Counted from the stretch's first letter, positions 1-9,420 are shown. The stretch is 39,778 bases of DNA from Cocleimonas sp. (GCA_023146545.1 JAGLBW010000008.1:1-39778); one strand, 5' to 3'. Made by a program: numbers and translations. Notes: generated by a model from the sequence alone, not told the origin.

Positions 1-74
1 TTGCTGACTAATATATAGTCAAATGTTCCCGTGTTGTTTTTTTGTCTTCTAATTTCTGATGGGTCTAGAATATT

Positions 75-380
75 ATGACTGATGGTGAATCTTCTTTTGA
101 AAATGATATAACTGATTTTATGGGTGAAATTAGCAATACCCTTAAAAATATGAACACACGCTTTGATCACATCGAAAATGAACTGTCTAATCAGGCAAAT
201 CAACTCAGCCATATTGATCATCAGTTGACTGATTTAGATCATGATATATCACGTTTGCGTGATCGAGTTACGGATCAAACAGCATCAAAGAGAATTATTG
301 ATCAGCGAGGTTTAAATCCATCGGTTGATCGGTTTAGTGGTGGTGCTAAATTGGTTGGTGATAATCGACGTGTAAGATAA
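75..380 (+). CDS. Small hydrophilic coiled-coil protein, function unknown
   Basis: This 101-residue protein has no signal peptide and no membrane segment. Residues about 15-70 show heptad-like spacing of Ile, Leu and Met (ISNTLKNM, IENELSNQ, LSHIDHQLTDLDHDISRLRDRV), as expected for a coiled coil that oligomerises or scaffolds. The last 30 residues are basic and Gly-rich. It lies 22 bases upstream of the membrane protein at 403 on the same strand, so the two are probably co-transcribed and the membrane protein may be its partner. The Shine-Dalgarno is weak (GGG about 11 bases before the ATG). I do not recognise a family; the upstream genes lie outside the window. Confidence 0.6.
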   Translation: MTDGESSFENDITDFMGEISNTLKNMNTRFDHIENELSNQANQLSHIDHQLTDLDHDISRLRDRVTDQTASKRIIDQRGLNPSVDRFSGGAKLVGDNRRVR

Positions 381-402
381 TTTACATTTTAAAATAAATA
401 TT

Positions 403-1512
403 ATGCTATCTCTTCAGCCGTTTAAAGAATGGTTTGCTTTAAAGTATGAGAATATTCGATTATTATTATCACCTAAATTTCCTTTTCTACTCGAAGTGCA
501 TTATCGGGATGAACAGGTAATAGATATTGATTATGATGATTATGCCAATGTGCATGTCTCCCCGCCAGGGTTAGAAGGAGGCAAGCCGAAATCTGGTGCA
601 CCTCCAATAACAAAATATGATTTAATTTTAAACCCAATTGGTCTAAAATTTTGGCTTCGTTTATTTTTTATTGTAGGTATAGTAAGTTACTTACCACTTG
701 TAGCTTATAATGCCTTTAGCAAAGAAAATTTATTCTTCTCTTTTTTGTTCTTTCTGCCCTTGGTTTTATATTCATTAATCTTTCTTTTATTTGATTATTT
801 AATTTATTATTATCACCGGAAGAAAGTATTGTTTTCTCAAATATGGCATAAATTACAAAATAAAAACACAGAGAATAGTTTTCGTCTTTGGTTTAGAAAA
901 ATACCACAACGCGTTTATTTACATAAAAGAGACGAAGGTCTTGCTTGGTGGGGTATGAGAAAAAAAAGATCCCTTATTTTAGAGCCATTGGCTATACGAA
1001 TGCCAATTAATATATCAAAAGCAGGATCCGCGCAAAAAAGCTTATTGGTTACTGCAATGCAACGGCATTTTTCTAACCTAGAACGGGGCCATTTTTTATT
1101 TTTTACAGGTGAATTTAATATTTACCTGTATATGATGTCCCCTCTCATCATCCCTGTATTAATTCAGTTTTTTTATATTATTATTATTTTCATTTTTCTT
1201 CCTTATTATTCAGAGAGTGGTTTTCCTTCAATACTTTTAATCCCTCCTGCTTTCCTATTTATTACTTTATCTATTTTTTATATTTTTTGGATAAAACGTT
1301 TTATAGAGGAGCGTAAAAATGACCACGATAGTTATAAAAAATATATGCCTGCTGCAGTTCAGTCTTATATTAATTACGACTCTCATTTTTATGATTTTTA
1401 TGATAAAAAAGATGTTATCGTTAAATTGACATATACAATTGTTACGGTTGTTTTTTCAGGACTTATTTTTTTAATTTCAATTCTTAATTCATATAACCCT
1501 CCCAAAACCTGA
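403..1512 (+). CDS. Five-helix integral membrane protein, function unknown
   Basis: The 369-residue product starts with about 80 soluble residues including an acidic patch (DIDYDDY), then has hydrophobic helices at about 85-103 and 110-137. A basic loop of roughly 100 residues rich in Arg, Lys and Trp follows (RLWFRKIPQR, AWWGMRKKR), then helices at about 246-268 and 276-298, a charged segment, and a last helix at about 342-361. The loop is probably cytoplasmic because it is strongly positive. No catalytic motif is visible. The ATG has no obvious Shine-Dalgarno but lies only 22 bases after the coiled-coil gene, so translation may be coupled. It is convergent with the large metallopeptidase-like gene. 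Function unknown. Confidence 0.7.
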   Translation: MLSLQPFKEWFALKYENIRLLLSPKFPFLLEVHYRDEQVIDIDYDDYANVHVSPPGLEGGKPKSGAPPITKYDLILNPIGLKFWLRLFFIVGIVSYLPLVAYNAFSKENLFFSFLFFLPLVLYSLIFLLFDYLIYYYHRKKVLFSQIWHKLQNKNTENSFRLWFRKIPQRVYLHKRDEGLAWWGMRKKRSLILEPLAIRMPINISKAGSAQKSLLVTAMQRHFSNLERGHFLFFTGEFNIYLYMMSPLIIPVLIQFFYIIIIFIFLPYYSESGFPSILLIPPAFLFITLSIFYIFWIKRFIEERKNDHDSYKKYMPAAVQSYINYDSHFYDFYDKKDVIVKLTYTIVTVVFSGLIFLISILNSYNPPKT

Positions 1513-1545
1513 AAATCCTATTGAGGTTAAAATAGAGGGTTTTTT
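1512..1545 (+). terminator. Probable terminator of the 403-1512 gene
   Basis: Immediately after the stop codon, an interrupted stem (AAAATCC and TATT pairing with AATA and GGGTTTT across a small bulge) runs into a T tract. It lies in the 50-base gap between two convergent genes. The stem is imperfect, so confidence is moderate. Confidence 0.4.
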
Positions 1546-1562
1546 AAATCAAAGTTAAAAAA

Positions 1563-4500
1563 TTACAACGTATAATGTTTTTTTATTGATGTTTTTGTGT
1601 GATCAACGAATTTGTGTCGGCTTATCCTTGATATGATTTCGGTTAATTTATATTGATTGTAATTTGCAGTTTTACTGATTGTTATTTCAAAATCAGTAGC
1701 CCCCATAATTTTGTAAAATTTTAATGAAAACTCTGGATAATCTTTACTTATTTTTGTTAGGTATTGACGGAATAGTTGGTTGCTTAAGGTTAGGTGTCTA
1801 TCCTCAAGCATTCTGATTGAAAGTGAAAGAAGGTAGTCCTTATTATTGCTAAAGGTATTTTCTGCATGATGGAGCGTTTCTGACATCAATGTTAATCGTG
1901 TTCGATCAACCATACAATCTTGATAAATTGCATTTTGAAGTGTATAAATATTATTAATTCTATGATTTATTTTTTCTGGGTTATGTTCAGGGCTCATAAA
2001 AACAATAAGAATATCACCCCAACCATCAGTGAGAAAAGCACAATCTTCAGCATCGTTTAAGCATTGAGGGTTCCATTGCGTTTGAAATAATTTTCCTGTC
2101 CAGTCTAATAAATATTCGTGTGGATATTCTTGTGATATAGGGGTGTTTTTACAGGCCATTCTTAAGCGGTGTAAAAACGATAAACGATAGCCCCTTTGCT
2201 TTAATATAATTTGTAAAGTAGCAATTGGTTTTAACTGCGTGAAATTTCCAGCCCATTTCCCTTTTCCTAATTTGAAAGGAATAGACATCTCTCGTCTAAT
2301 ATTAAAATTGTAAAAATTTTCTTGTTTTTGATCCTTTTCAATGTCTATTTTTTCTTTATCGCGGTCTAAATAACCAATATAAGGAAGGTCGCACCGGCAC
2401 ATAGAGAGTGCAGGGTAGATGCTAAGAATATCATAGCGCCCTAAAGTCATTGAGTAATGTTTATCAAGTTGATTTATTTTATTCTTTATTCTTATATATT
2501 TATTTTTATTATTGATTACCGAATAAACATTTTTATTATGGATCTCAGACGGGTAAGGTGACGATACGGCAATTTTACCAATCATATAATTAGTACACCC
2601 TTGATCTTTATCGAAATCTTCATGCACTTCAAAGCCCCTGACGGTTTCCTCTACTGTATTTGCATAGGATAATTGATGATTGCTAGAGGTGCTTTCGAAT
2701 TGTTCATTTGTTGCCAGTTGTATAAAGAAGACCAGTTGCGATATTTCTGGTATTTTTTTATCATCAATCTTTAAAATTATTTTATTAATATCGATAAGAA
2801 TGTGGATGTATCTTTCATCTTTTTGGTTTTCAGAGCGATTATTCTCATCTAGTTTTTTTAACTTGTCTTCTATTTCTAAGAATTGATCTTGAGCACTTTT
2901 CAATAGCTTTGGATAGGCTGGCTTTATTAGAGGGATTTCTTTTAATAAATTAAGTACGGTATAACATTTATCTTTAGGAGAGTCAGCATCATGAAGATAA
3001 AATTCTAAAGCCAGTGAAAATAAATCTCGCCCAAAAGGAAAACCATAATGGAGTTGTTGTAATAGGTCGTTATTTTTAATGATTTTATTTGTTTTTTTAT
3101 TATCACTTGGTTTCCAAAGTAAATCATGCGAGCGTAACATTCCCACTTGCCACGGAATATCATAAATATAACGATATAAACCTGATGGGTTAGCATGACA
3201 GGGGATCTCAAGGGGGATCTCAATATCATAAAAAATCTCCGCTTTTATTTTTAGCTTACGATAATAAGCTAATTTTTTAGCTGCTGTTAAATTGGCGATA
3301 TTGTCATTGAGTTGGTTGCTTTCAAAAGGTCGGCCTGATAATGTTTTTTGCCATAGCTGTCGTCTTGCTAAGGTTTCTCTTGCTGTGTTGAATAATCGAG
3401 TAGTGCTGTCCCGTTTATAATATTTTTCGGAATGATTTTCTTTCTTGGAATATCGTCGATCAACTTCTTTTGTTCGTTCTTGCTTCCACTCTTTAACCGT
3501 AGAAATTGCTTTTGATGACTTTAATATATTACACATTTGTTGCGTAAAATCGTGCCAGAATAATTCATAATCAATACTGCTCGAAGTTGCTGCAAGTGAA
3601 TGATAATAACAATGTATTTCTTTTAGTGTTTGTTTTAACCCTTCTAATAGTTTTTTCTCTAATGTTGTCGTCTGATCACGGTGATGGGTTAATTCTATCC
3701 ATGTGATAATAAGGTGCAATCTTAAGTAAAAGGTACGCCTTTCTTTAGGTGAACGAGAATCAGTGGCTATAGAGGTTCGCAATGTATCTAATAGGTGTGT
3801 ATCAAGATTGCCACGGTCATCTTGTAATAAACCATAAATGGCCTCTTCATTTGACATTAATTGTAAAAAAGCCGCAAAAAGATAAGAGAAACCTTCAATA
3901 CTTGCCGCTAATAGATCACAACAAATTTCTTTAATAAAATCATGTGAAGGCATTAGCCAGTAAGCAGCATCGGTATTGCTAAAATCGGCAAGCTTGGTTT
4001 TAAGACGGACTAATAAATAGGTGAAGTCGTCCTCTTGAGAAGACAGCATCGATTCAGAGAGATTATCAAGGTGGAGTTTGATTTTTGCATGAGCAACTTC
4101 ATGTGCGATGGTAGGTTGTAGATCAGGACGTTCTGGCATCCAATAATCAGTGCTGATATTGGTGATAAAAGACTGTTTTCCGTTGGATAAATTGACTCTG
4201 AATGAAATAGATGAAGATGAAAAATCATGAGACCAATTATGTAACGTTATGCTTTCTTCGTCTTTATTTTCAATGCCTAGTGCTCTTAATAAAGCGGTTA
4301 TTTCATGGTCTAAGCTGACAGTGCGTCGATCAAGAAAATCGGTATAAACACCCAGTTCTCTTCGTCGTCTAAGGCTTGATTGCGGCAAACCTTCAGACAA
4401 AACATCAATGACACGACCGAGCTGGCTTTGATAGTGACTGAGTTTATTCACGTAGTTATGTGCAGCATGGTACAAAATAGCACCTCTTAAAACCATAAAT

Positions 4501-5054
4501 TCAGCTCTAGAGTCTCTAGGCATCAGATAAACATCATCAACTGATTCTCGATGTTTTGATAGACATGATTTGAAAAGAGCGTGATGGGTTAAGACTAATT
4601 TATCCCTAAAAATTTTTCGTTTGAGATGTTGTATTGCCTGCAAGGTATAATAATTGCTGTATTGTTCTTTTCCCCAAAGGCTTTCCTCAAACACGCTGCT
4701 AATGATGTGATGAAGGCGGTCTCTAATGTCTTGATTTTTTTTGAAATCAGTCGTTGACTGTTGGTATGATTCAAGATGATAAGGGTGAGGGTAAGCGACC
4801 ATCCAACGATTGACTAAATCAGAGGGTTCACTTTTTGATAGGTCGTGATCCCAATCATCTCCCCACAAATATTTTTCCTCATAGCGAATGGCATAGAGTA
4901 ATTCGGGTACGCGTAATGTCGATATAATATTAACTTGTAAATGCCGTGCTTCAAGCAATAAGGTGTCCAGACGATCCAAGGCATCATACCAACTTAATAA
5001 ATACAGTTGTGATGCACCTTCTAAAGCCTTTTCGTTGTTATTATCGTTCCCCAA
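1563..5054 (-). CDS. Large protein with gluzincin-type HExxH zinc-metallopeptidase site
   Basis: The 1163-residue product contains IAHEVAHA with His318, Glu319 and His322, the HExxH zinc-binding and catalytic motif. About 54 residues later comes KEICCDLLAA, with Glu376 and Asp380 placed like the ExxxD third-ligand helix of gluzincins such as M48 peptidases. The motif lies about a quarter of the way in, between an alpha-helical N-terminal region and some 780 C-terminal residues that I cannot assign. There is no signal peptide or membrane helix, so it is probably cytoplasmic. The start is TTG, supported by a strong Shine-Dalgarno (GGGAGG-like, 5064-5070 on the reverse strand) and by the absence of an in-frame ATG until residue 85. 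It is convergent with the coiled-coil and membrane-protein pair. Zinc peptidase activity is inferred; substrate and pathway are unknown. Confidence 0.75.
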   Translation of the reverse strand: MGNDNNNEKALEGASQLYLLSWYDALDRLDTLLLEARHLQVNIISTLRVPELLYAIRYEEKYLWGDDWDHDLSKSEPSDLVNRWMVAYPHPYHLESYQQSTTDFKKNQDIRDRLHHIISSVFEESLWGKEQYSNYYTLQAIQHLKRKIFRDKLVLTHHALFKSCLSKHRESVDDVYLMPRDSRAEFMVLRGAILYHAAHNYVNKLSHYQSQLGRVIDVLSEGLPQSSLRRRRELGVYTDFLDRRTVSLDHEITALLRALGIENKDEESITLHNWSHDFSSSSISFRVNLSNGKQSFITNISTDYWMPERPDLQPTIAHEVAHAKIKLHLDNLSESMLSSQEDDFTYLLVRLKTKLADFSNTDAAYWLMPSHDFIKEICCDLLAASIEGFSYLFAAFLQLMSNEEAIYGLLQDDRGNLDTHLLDTLRTSIATDSRSPKERRTFYLRLHLIITWIELTHHRDQTTTLEKKLLEGLKQTLKEIHCYYHSLAATSSSIDYELFWHDFTQQMCNILKSSKAISTVKEWKQERTKEVDRRYSKKENHSEKYYKRDSTTRLFNTARETLARRQLWQKTLSGRPFESNQLNDNIANLTAAKKLAYYRKLKIKAEIFYDIEIPLEIPCHANPSGLYRYIYDIPWQVGMLRSHDLLWKPSDNKKTNKIIKNNDLLQQLHYGFPFGRDLFSLALEFYLHDADSPKDKCYTVLNLLKEIPLIKPAYPKLLKSAQDQFLEIEDKLKKLDENNRSENQKDERYIHILIDINKIILKIDDKKIPEISQLVFFIQLATNEQFESTSSNHQLSYANTVEETVRGFEVHEDFDKDQGCTNYMIGKIAVSSPYPSEIHNKNVYSVINNKNKYIRIKNKINQLDKHYSMTLGRYDILSIYPALSMCRCDLPYIGYLDRDKEKIDIEKDQKQENFYNFNIRREMSIPFKLGKGKWAGNFTQLKPIATLQIILKQRGYRLSFLHRLRMACKNTPISQEYPHEYLLDWTGKLFQTQWNPQCLNDAEDCAFLTDGWGDILIVFMSPEHNPEKINHRINNIYTLQNAIYQDCMVDRTRLTLMSETLHHAENTFSNNKDYLLSLSIRMLEDRHLTLSNQLFRQYLTKISKDYPEFSLKFYKIMGATDFEITISKTANYNQYKLTEIISRISRHKFVDHTKTSIKKHYTL

Positions 5055-5063
5055 GTGTTATAT

Positions 5064-5070
5064 CCTCCCT
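5064..5070 (-). promoter_or_regulatory. Shine-Dalgarno fixing a TTG start
   Basis: On the reverse strand an AGGGAGG-type ribosome-binding site ends nine bases before the TTG at 5054. It is the best match in this region and the reason for placing the metallopeptidase-like start at a rare TTG. Confidence 0.6.
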
Positions 5071-5433
5071 TTTAAATGACTGCTTTTAAAATCAAGCACA
5101 AATGTACGGATACTATCAATATAATAGTTGATTCAGACGAGGTGTTTTAATGATGTTTTTTTCGGAGGTTAGTATAAAGGCTTACTTTTATTAAGTCTTT
5201 ATTTTATAACGAATATGACTAAAGAGAGTATAAAAAATTAGAGGTGTTTGTTTTAAATTGTTTTAAATCAATTATTTATAGGTTTATAAAGGGTGATAAT
5301 TTTCATGGATTGAAATAGAGCTTCACACTAATAACACTAAGGAAAAAGTCGATTATTTTTTCTTCCTTCGTCTCTTTTATTACGTTAAAAACTAATAATA
5401 ACAAGCAAATAGACGGGTTACTTTAGGGAGCGA
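5071..5433. other. Non-coding gap between two minus-strand units
   Basis: This stretch separates the end of hslR from the start of the large metallopeptidase-like gene. It must hold the latter's promoter, but I could not pick convincing -35 and -10 boxes. An imperfect inverted pair, AAGGAAAAA and a T-rich TTCTTCCTT, lies near 5339-5369. I see no gene here. Confidence 0.4.
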
Positions 5434-5862
5434 TTAGCCTGCACTTTTAAATCGAATAATCTTACGTCGTTGTTGTTTATTCGGTTTTTTATCAGACCTG
5501 ATTCTACTGGCATTTTGTATTTTTCGCATGGCATGTTGTTGTTCACGTTTTTGTATGCTTTCTTCCGTTTCAATATATAATAATTGTGCTTCTTTAGCGG
5601 GGCGGCGTTTGTCGTTAATCCCTTGGATAGTGATATGGTATCGGTCAACACCACGTGTTACGTTTAATTGATCACCGATGTGTACTGTACGCGAGGGTTT
5701 AATACGAATTCCATTTAAATGAACTTTACCACCATTAATGGCCTCGACGGCTACGGTGCGGGTTTTAAAGATTCGGGCTGCCCATAGCCATTTGTCGAGT
5801 CTAAGTTCGGTTAATTCGGGTTTTATGTTTGGTTTTTGTTTTTTTCTTCGATTAGTGGCCAT
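5434..5862 (-). CDS. hslR: Heat-shock protein 15, S4-domain RNA-binding protein
   Basis: The 142-residue protein has an S4 RNA-binding domain at about residues 18-70 (LRLDKWLWAARIFKTR, then AINGGKVHLNG and the hydrophobic GDQLNV segment), followed by a very basic C-terminal tail. Known HslR binds stalled 50S subunits carrying peptidyl-tRNA and helps recycle them after heat stress. Length and layout match the family (about 130 residues). It overlaps the upstream YcgN-family gene by 40 bases and is the last gene of a three-gene overlapping minus-strand operon, so it is probably translated by coupling. Confidence 0.93.
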   Translation of the reverse strand: MATNRRKKQKPNIKPELTELRLDKWLWAARIFKTRTVAVEAINGGKVHLNGIRIKPSRTVHIGDQLNVTRGVDRYHITIQGINDKRRPAKEAQLLYIETEESIQKREQQHAMRKIQNASRIRSDKKPNKQQRRKIIRFKSAG

Positions 5863-6308
5863 TCGACAACGTGCTCCTCAAAGTCTTCATTATGTTTTAT
5901 TGTTTTTTCAAAGATGGTTTTATCTTTTACTGAATACCCTTGGTGATGAATGGTTTTTTTATCGTTGCTAATCAGGTGATGCCATTGAGGTAAGCCTTGT
6001 TGGTCTTGAAGTCGTCGGTAGGCACAACTGGGGGGCATCCAGTGAATTTGATCAAGGTTGTTTTGGGTTAAACGAATACAGCTTGGAACAAGGGTTTCTC
6101 GATTCCAATAATCGTTACAATGGCAGTCTTCATTATTAAATAGATCACAGACAATATCGGTGTAATAAACTTGCCCGTCGGCTTCATCTTCTAACTTAAT
6201 GAGACAACATTTTCCACAGTGATCACAGACACTTTCCCATTGACCCCGTGACATTTCGGTTAAGGGGATGGTATTCCACCATGCTTTATTCATTTGGCTT
6301 TTTGTCAT
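5823..6308 (-). CDS. YcgN-family (UPF0260) cysteine-cluster protein
   Basis: The 161-residue protein aligns along its length with E. coli YcgN: an N-terminal WxxxPLxEMSxxxWESVCDHCGKCC segment with a CxxCxxCC cluster at about residues 33-40, further cysteines in VCDLF, CHCNDYW and SCIRLT, and MPPSCAYRRL. The cysteine pattern suggests a metal or Fe-S site, as proposed for the YkgJ/UPF0260 group; its biochemical role is not established. An alternative start lies five codons in (6293). It overlaps the upstream lipoprotein gene by 23 bases and hslR downstream by 40, so the three form one transcription unit. Confidence 0.9.
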   Translation of the reverse strand: MTKSQMNKAWWNTIPLTEMSRGQWESVCDHCGKCCLIKLEDEADGQVYYTDIVCDLFNNEDCHCNDYWNRETLVPSCIRLTQNNLDQIHWMPPSCAYRRLQDQQGLPQWHHLISNDKKTIHHQGYSVKDKTIFEKTIKHNEDFEEHVVEWPLIEEKNKNQT

Positions 6309-6972
6309 CGTGGAGTGGTGATGCTTTTTGTGTGGGTTGTACGATTTTCATGGGAAGTATGGCTTTTAAACGAGGAAAGTCTTTTGGCGCAACATAGTAA
6401 AAAATTTCACCCCCTTCGGTATCCCACAGTAGTGCAATGCCTTTCTGGGGAAATAATCGGTATTGTGCTGTTTTAGTGACGCTAATGGTCTCTTCAGGTT
6501 TGCCAAAAAATTTAATTTGTTTTTCTTCATATTGACCTGTTGGCATATAGACCATCCGCCAGACCTTCATTTGCAAGGCTTTATTGCCTGCGGCATGGCT
6601 GATTTCATATTTCCAATTATTATTCGGTGTCGCATCACGGTCTTTGGCCTGTTTTTTCTCTGTTTGAAGGAAAACATCACTGGCTTCTAAGTCAGCAACA
6701 ATGCGTCCTTCTAAGATACCGCCAACCCCTACTTTGCCAAAGTAAGCTTCCAAATTTAATGCTCCTTTGGGGGTTTCAAAGAGGCTGACTTCAGCCGCTT
6801 TGTGCAAGCCAATGCTGAGTGCTTGAAGGGTAACATCTCCAATGGGGATACCAAAAACTTCGGTTGCGCCTGTGGCTGTTACCGCTGTCTTCCACGGTAG
6901 TTTGCTGGTGTCTCTTGGTTGTGAGTCACAAGCGGTTAGTAGTATAAACAATACTAAAAAGAGTGGCTTCAT
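6286..6972 (-). CDS. Predicted lipoprotein, function unknown
   Basis: The 228-residue precursor has a short signal peptide ending in the lipobox LLTAC, with Cys15 as the lipidation site. The residue after it is Asp, which in enterobacteria signals retention in the inner membrane. The mature part has no recognised motif. It looks like a compact beta-rich periplasmic domain (GVGGILEGRIVADLEASDVFLQ, IFYYVAPKDFPRLKAILP) with a charged tail. It is the first gene of an overlapping operon with the YcgN-family gene and hslR, and is divergent from citrate synthase. Lipoprotein status is well supported; its role is unknown. Confidence 0.75.
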   Translation of the reverse strand: MKPLFLVLFILLTACDSQPRDTSKLPWKTAVTATGATEVFGIPIGDVTLQALSIGLHKAAEVSLFETPKGALNLEAYFGKVGVGGILEGRIVADLEASDVFLQTEKKQAKDRDATPNNNWKYEISHAAGNKALQMKVWRMVYMPTGQYEEKQIKFFGKPEETISVTKTAQYRLFPQKGIALLWDTEGGEIFYYVAPKDFPRLKAILPMKIVQPTQKASPLHDDKKPNE

Positions 6973-7115
6973 AACATAATCCGACTTATGAAAGAGAGTA
7001 AAGAGGTATTAACCCTATTATGAACAGAGTTTAGCTGCATTGTATCAGTATTACTTGGTGATGGATTGAGACTATCTGCTATTATCGCCATCTTGATAAA
7101 AAGATAGGTATTTTC

Positions 7116-8420
7116 ATGAGCAAAAAGGATACAGTTACACTCATCGACAATTCAACAGGGAAAGAGATTGAACTTCCTATCTTGCACCCTACTAATGGTA
7201 TTTCGACAATTGATGTGCGACAGCTTTATCGTAAGCTGGGTTATTTTACTTATGATCCTGGTTTTCTATCAACAGCAAGTTGCCACAGTTCGATTACTTA
7301 CCTTGATGGTTTAAACGGTGAGTTGCAATATGGGGGTTATCCTATTGAACAATTGGCAGATCACAGTAACTTTTTAGAAGTCTGTTATCTGTTGTTGGAG
7401 GGAGAATTACCGACAAAGGAAGAGTTCGCTGAATTTAAAACAATTATTACTGAGCATACGATGTTGCATGAAGCCTTAAAGCGCTTCTATAGTGGTTTTC
7501 GTCGTGATGCTCATCCAATGGCGATTATGGTCGGCGTGGTGGGTGCATTGTCGGCATTCTATCATGATGAGATTGATATTCATGATCCTAAACACCGCAT
7601 GATTGCCGCGCATCAGTTGATTGCTAAAATGCCAACCATTGCGGCATGGAGTTATCGCTATTCTCACGGCTTGCCATTTGAATATCCGCGTAACCATCTC
7701 GATTATGCGAGTAATTTTTTACATATGATGTTCAGTTTGCCGACTGTAGCCTATGTGCCTGACCCTGTTTTTGTAAAAGCTTTGGATCTTATTTTCATTC
7801 TTCATGCCGATCATGAACAAAATGCGTCCACGTCTACCGTACGTTTAACAGGAAGTTCTGAGGCTAACCCTTTTGCAGCGATATCAGCAGGTATTGCTTC
7901 GCTTTGGGGTCCTGCACACGGGGGGGCTAATGAAGCAGTGATTCGGATGTTGACTGATATTGTGGAATCAGATAATGACGTGGAATATTATATCGAACGG
8001 GCTAAAAATAAAGATGATCGGTTTCGTTTGATGGGCTTCGGACATCGTATTTATAAGAACTATGATCCACGCGCCCGAATTATTCGTAAAACTTGCCATG
8101 AGCTATTAACGGGACTAGGCTCTAGTAATGAGTATAGTGATCTATTCAAGGCGGCGATGGAGCTAGAACAGATTGCGTTAGAAGATGAATACTTTATTTC
8201 GCGCAATCTTTATCCTAATGTTGATTTTTATTCGGGTATTATTTTATTAGCGATGGGTGTTCCTCTCAATATGTTCACCGTTATTTTTGCTGTAGCGCGT
8301 ACTGTGGGTTGGGTTTCACATTGGGATGAAATGATCCAAGATCCTGAATCACGCATTGGTCGCCCACGTCAATTATATGTGGGTGCTTTACCGCGAGACT
8401 ATCCAAAAGATAGCGATTGA
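7116..8420 (+). CDS. gltA: Citrate synthase (type II)
   Basis: This enzyme condenses acetyl-CoA and oxaloacetate to citrate, the entry step of the TCA cycle, in the cytoplasm. The 434-residue length and the N-terminal domain (ELPILxPTxGxxxIDVR) match the hexameric, NADH-sensitive type II enzymes of gammaproteobacteria. The catalytic triad is visible: His268 in [11 protein letters not shown], His310 in [13 protein letters not shown] and Asp370 in [10 protein letters not shown]. The [10 protein letters not shown] motif is at about 230-239. The gene is divergent from the lipoprotein operon and followed by a DUF2892 gene and a terminator. Confidence 0.97.
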   Translation: MSKKDTVTLIDNSTGKEIELPILHPTNGISTIDVRQLYRKLGYFTYDPGFLSTASCHSSITYLDGLNGELQYGGYPIEQLADHSNFLEVCYLLLEGELPTKEEFAEFKTIITEHTMLHEALKRFYSGFRRDAHPMAIMVGVVGALSAFYHDEIDIHDPKHRMIAAHQLIAKMPTIAAWSYRYSHGLPFEYPRNHLDYASNFLHMMFSLPTVAYVPDPVFVKALDLIFILHADHEQNASTSTVRLTGSSEANPFAAISAGIASLWGPAHGGANEAVIRMLTDIVESDNDVEYYIERAKNKDDRFRLMGFGHRIYKNYDPRARIIRKTCHELLTGLGSSNEYSDLFKAAMELEQIALEDEYFISRNLYPNVDFYSGIILLAMGVPLNMFTVIFAVARTVGWVSHWDEMIQDPESRIGRPRQLYVGALPRDYPKDSD

Positions 8421-8471
8421 TTTATCATTTACTCTTTCTTAAATATTTAAAAAAACAAATTGGAGATTCTT

Positions 8472-8657
8472 ATGAGTTTAAATAATGCAGTAATGGCAAT
8501 GGCAGGCGTGATGGTTTTACTTAGTGTGGTACTTGCCGCAACGGTTCACCCTAATTTTATGATTATGACAATTGTTGTGGGCGTGATGATGCTTCAATCT
8601 GCTTTTACAGGCTTTTGTCCTGCAGCAATGATTCTTAAAAAAATGGGGTTTAAGTAA
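8472..8657 (+). CDS. DUF2892 / YgaP-like transmembrane small protein
   Basis: The 61-residue protein consists of two hydrophobic helices (about residues 5-24 and 29-49) and ends in the family signature LQSAFTGFCPAAMILKKMGFK. This is the membrane module that in YgaP is attached to a rhodanese domain; standalone copies are common and their function is unclear. I place the start at the ATG at 8472 because GGAG (8462-8465) sits seven bases upstream; a longer reading from a TTG at 8460 would put the ribosome-binding site inside the gene. It lies 51 bases after citrate synthase. Confidence 0.88.
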   Translation: MSLNNAVMAMAGVMVLLSVVLAATVHPNFMIMTIVVGVMMLQSAFTGFCPAAMILKKMGFK

Positions 8658-8708
8658 ATTAAACTTCCATTTAAATTGGTAAATTAAGGTGTTATTTTAG
8701 CCTTGCTG

Positions 8709-8733
8709 AGCGGGATTAATATCCCGCTTTTTG
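8709..8733 (+). terminator. Rho-independent terminator after the DUF2892 gene
   Basis: AGCGGGAT, loop TAAT, ATCCCGCT, then a T run forms a perfect 8-bp GC-rich stem with a U tract. It ends the citrate synthase/DUF2892 unit before the convergent zinc-ribbon gene. Confidence 0.9.
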
Positions 8734-8754
8734 TTGTCCAAAAAATAGAGAGTA

Positions 8755-9420
8755 TTAAAATTTTTTTTCTAGGTATGACTTCCATAGGGCATAAGCAACA
8801 GCCGCAGGCCAGAAAATAATTAACAGCAAAATGAAGACCCATAATGAAAACCCTTTGGTGTTATTGTGTGTTGCACTGGAATGACGAATTTTATCCATTG
8901 CTTCTGATTTCAGTTGATTTATTTTATTTGCGGACACCGATTGACCACAATAAGTACACGTTGGCGTTTTATGCGTGTCCAATCGAGTTATTTCATTGAT
9001 TTTTGCACCACAATTTCCACACTTTACATCGGTTAGCACGACGGTGCGTAAACGCCCATCAATAATTTTATCTTGATCTTTATCCCATATATAGTAGGCG
9101 TGTCCACGTCCATTAATTAATCGTAAAGCATCCTCAATAAACAGTGTATTAAAGCCTGTGTGTTGCCTTAATTCCTGTGCTGAAACTTCTGTGCTGTGTT
9201 CTAAAATATTCCAGACGGCAATAATTTGTTGTTCTCGACGGCGAATAATGTTGCCGACAATGAGTAAGCCAATGGCAATAAATAGCCCGAGTGCAGGGGA
9301 AACCCAGTCATAGTTTTGATCACTTGCACGAGAACAGGTGCTAATGAAAAAAATAACAAAGAGAATGCGCCCGATATTAATTAACCAATTATCAATGGTG
9401 TAGATGTTTTTTTTAGGCAT
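8755..9420 (-). CDS. Membrane protein with a four-cysteine zinc ribbon, function unknown
   Basis: The 221-residue protein has N-terminal helices at about 12-28 and 42-59. A soluble region follows that resembles a small helical, possibly winged-helix, segment (AVWNILEHSTEVSAQELRQ), then a zinc-ribbon pattern CGNCG, 17 residues, CTYCG, and a final helix at about 192-212. The ribbon suggests a zinc-stabilised cytoplasmic domain between membrane anchors. It lies downstream of recC on the same strand, but the 248-base gap makes a shared operon uncertain. I do not recognise a named family. Confidence 0.7.
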   Translation of the reverse strand: MPKKNIYTIDNWLINIGRILFVIFFISTCSRASDQNYDWVSPALGLFIAIGLLIVGNIIRRREQQIIAVWNILEHSTEVSAQELRQHTGFNTLFIEDALRLINGRGHAYYIWDKDQDKIIDGRLRTVVLTDVKCGNCGAKINEITRLDTHKTPTCTYCGQSVSANKINQLKSEAMDKIRHSSATHNNTKGFSLWVFILLLIIFWPAAVAYALWKSYLEKKF

